Below are positions 20,535 through 20,578 of a stretch of 20,578 bases of DNA, in pieces (positions within the stretch are counted from its first letter, which is position 1; every line of letters begins with the position of its first letter). A program made the position numbers and the translations under genes. The notes under the pieces are model-generated. The model was not told the origin of the DNA, did no database searches, and worked only from the letters and a program-made list of their open reading frames with translations. Origin of the DNA: a virus; IMG/VR virus record IMGVR_UViG_3300017991_000442, positions 1-20,578 of that record. One strand, written 5' to 3'.

Positions 20535-20578
20535 TATTCTTCTATTTTTTCTCCCTCTTCAATTACTTTATTGATAAA
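20534..20578 (-). CDS. C-terminal end of an upstream gene, cut by window edge
   Basis: The minus-strand frame from the window edge to TAA at 20534-20536 reads as 14 residues (polar, Glu-rich, ending KIEE) and overlaps the next start as TAATG. The frame is chosen only because of this coupling, which is the rule in this window. Nothing can be said about function. Confidence 0.4.
   Translation of the reverse strand, partial: FINKVIEEGEKIEE

Noticed and set aside
1-20578. CRISPR array, tRNA or rRNA gene, insertion sequence
   Set aside because: No regularly spaced repeats, cloverleaf, rRNA block or transposase was seen on reading both strands. A tRNA scan was not possible here.

Overview
The window is a strongly AT-rich, gene-dense stretch in which every supported gene lies on the minus strand. 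Most neighbours touch or overlap (TAATG, ATGA, or TAA directly followed by ATG) and most starts carry AGGAG-type ribosome sites. The core is a replication and recombination set: family B DNA polymerase, primase-polymerase/helicase, RecA, a RuvC-like resolvase and a PDDEXK resolvase. Around it lie many very small proteins, homing endonucleases and inteins. There is no ribosomal, tRNA or housekeeping gene set. I read this as the replication region of a double-stranded DNA phage, probably a large tailed phage, although no virion gene lies in the window to prove it. The promoters are sigma70-like and the ribosome sites bacterial, so the host is a bacterium. The gene at 404..646 resembles a small basic protein that I know as typical of the Planctomycetes-Verrucomicrobia-Chlamydiae-Omnitrophota group. 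That is the only direct hint at the host.

Layout, in transcription order (right to left). Block A, 20578 to 17068: a truncated upstream gene, a small membrane protein, a phosphoesterase, a BT1/folate-biopterin-type transporter, a SemiSWEET/PQ-loop protein, a guanine-deaminase-like enzyme, a conserved phage protein of unknown function and a zinc-ribbon protein. Promoter P2 (17056..17085) sits at the end of this block. Block B, 17031 to 3674: two small basic or membrane proteins, a LAGLIDADG endonuclease, a second SemiSWEET-like protein, two small proteins, primase-polymerase/helicase, a Vsr-fold homing endonuclease, RuvC-like resolvase, three small proteins (two of them zinc-ribbon), RecA, several small genes, a cupin, and the polymerase gene interrupted by two inteins. 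It is followed by small genes and a strong hairpin (3623..3666). Promoter P1 (3562..3591) then starts block C, 3542 to 1: PDDEXK resolvase, helix-turn-helix/metallophosphoesterase fusion, HNH endonuclease, coiled-coil, OB-like and small membrane proteins, the small basic protein, and an amidoligase cut by the window edge.

Working together: the polymerase, primase-helicase, RecA and resolvases would copy and recombine the viral DNA. The phosphoesterases may trim DNA or nucleotides. Block A looks like an auxiliary supply cassette, with two transporters translationally coupled to a purine-type deaminase. Five selfish DNA endonucleases of three folds have colonised the conserved genes or the gaps beside them. 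The most unusual items are the transporter-deaminase cassette, the host-type small basic protein, the two inteins with Gly-Asn ends in one polymerase, and a cluster of GTTGACAAC-type repeats inside the polymerase gene.
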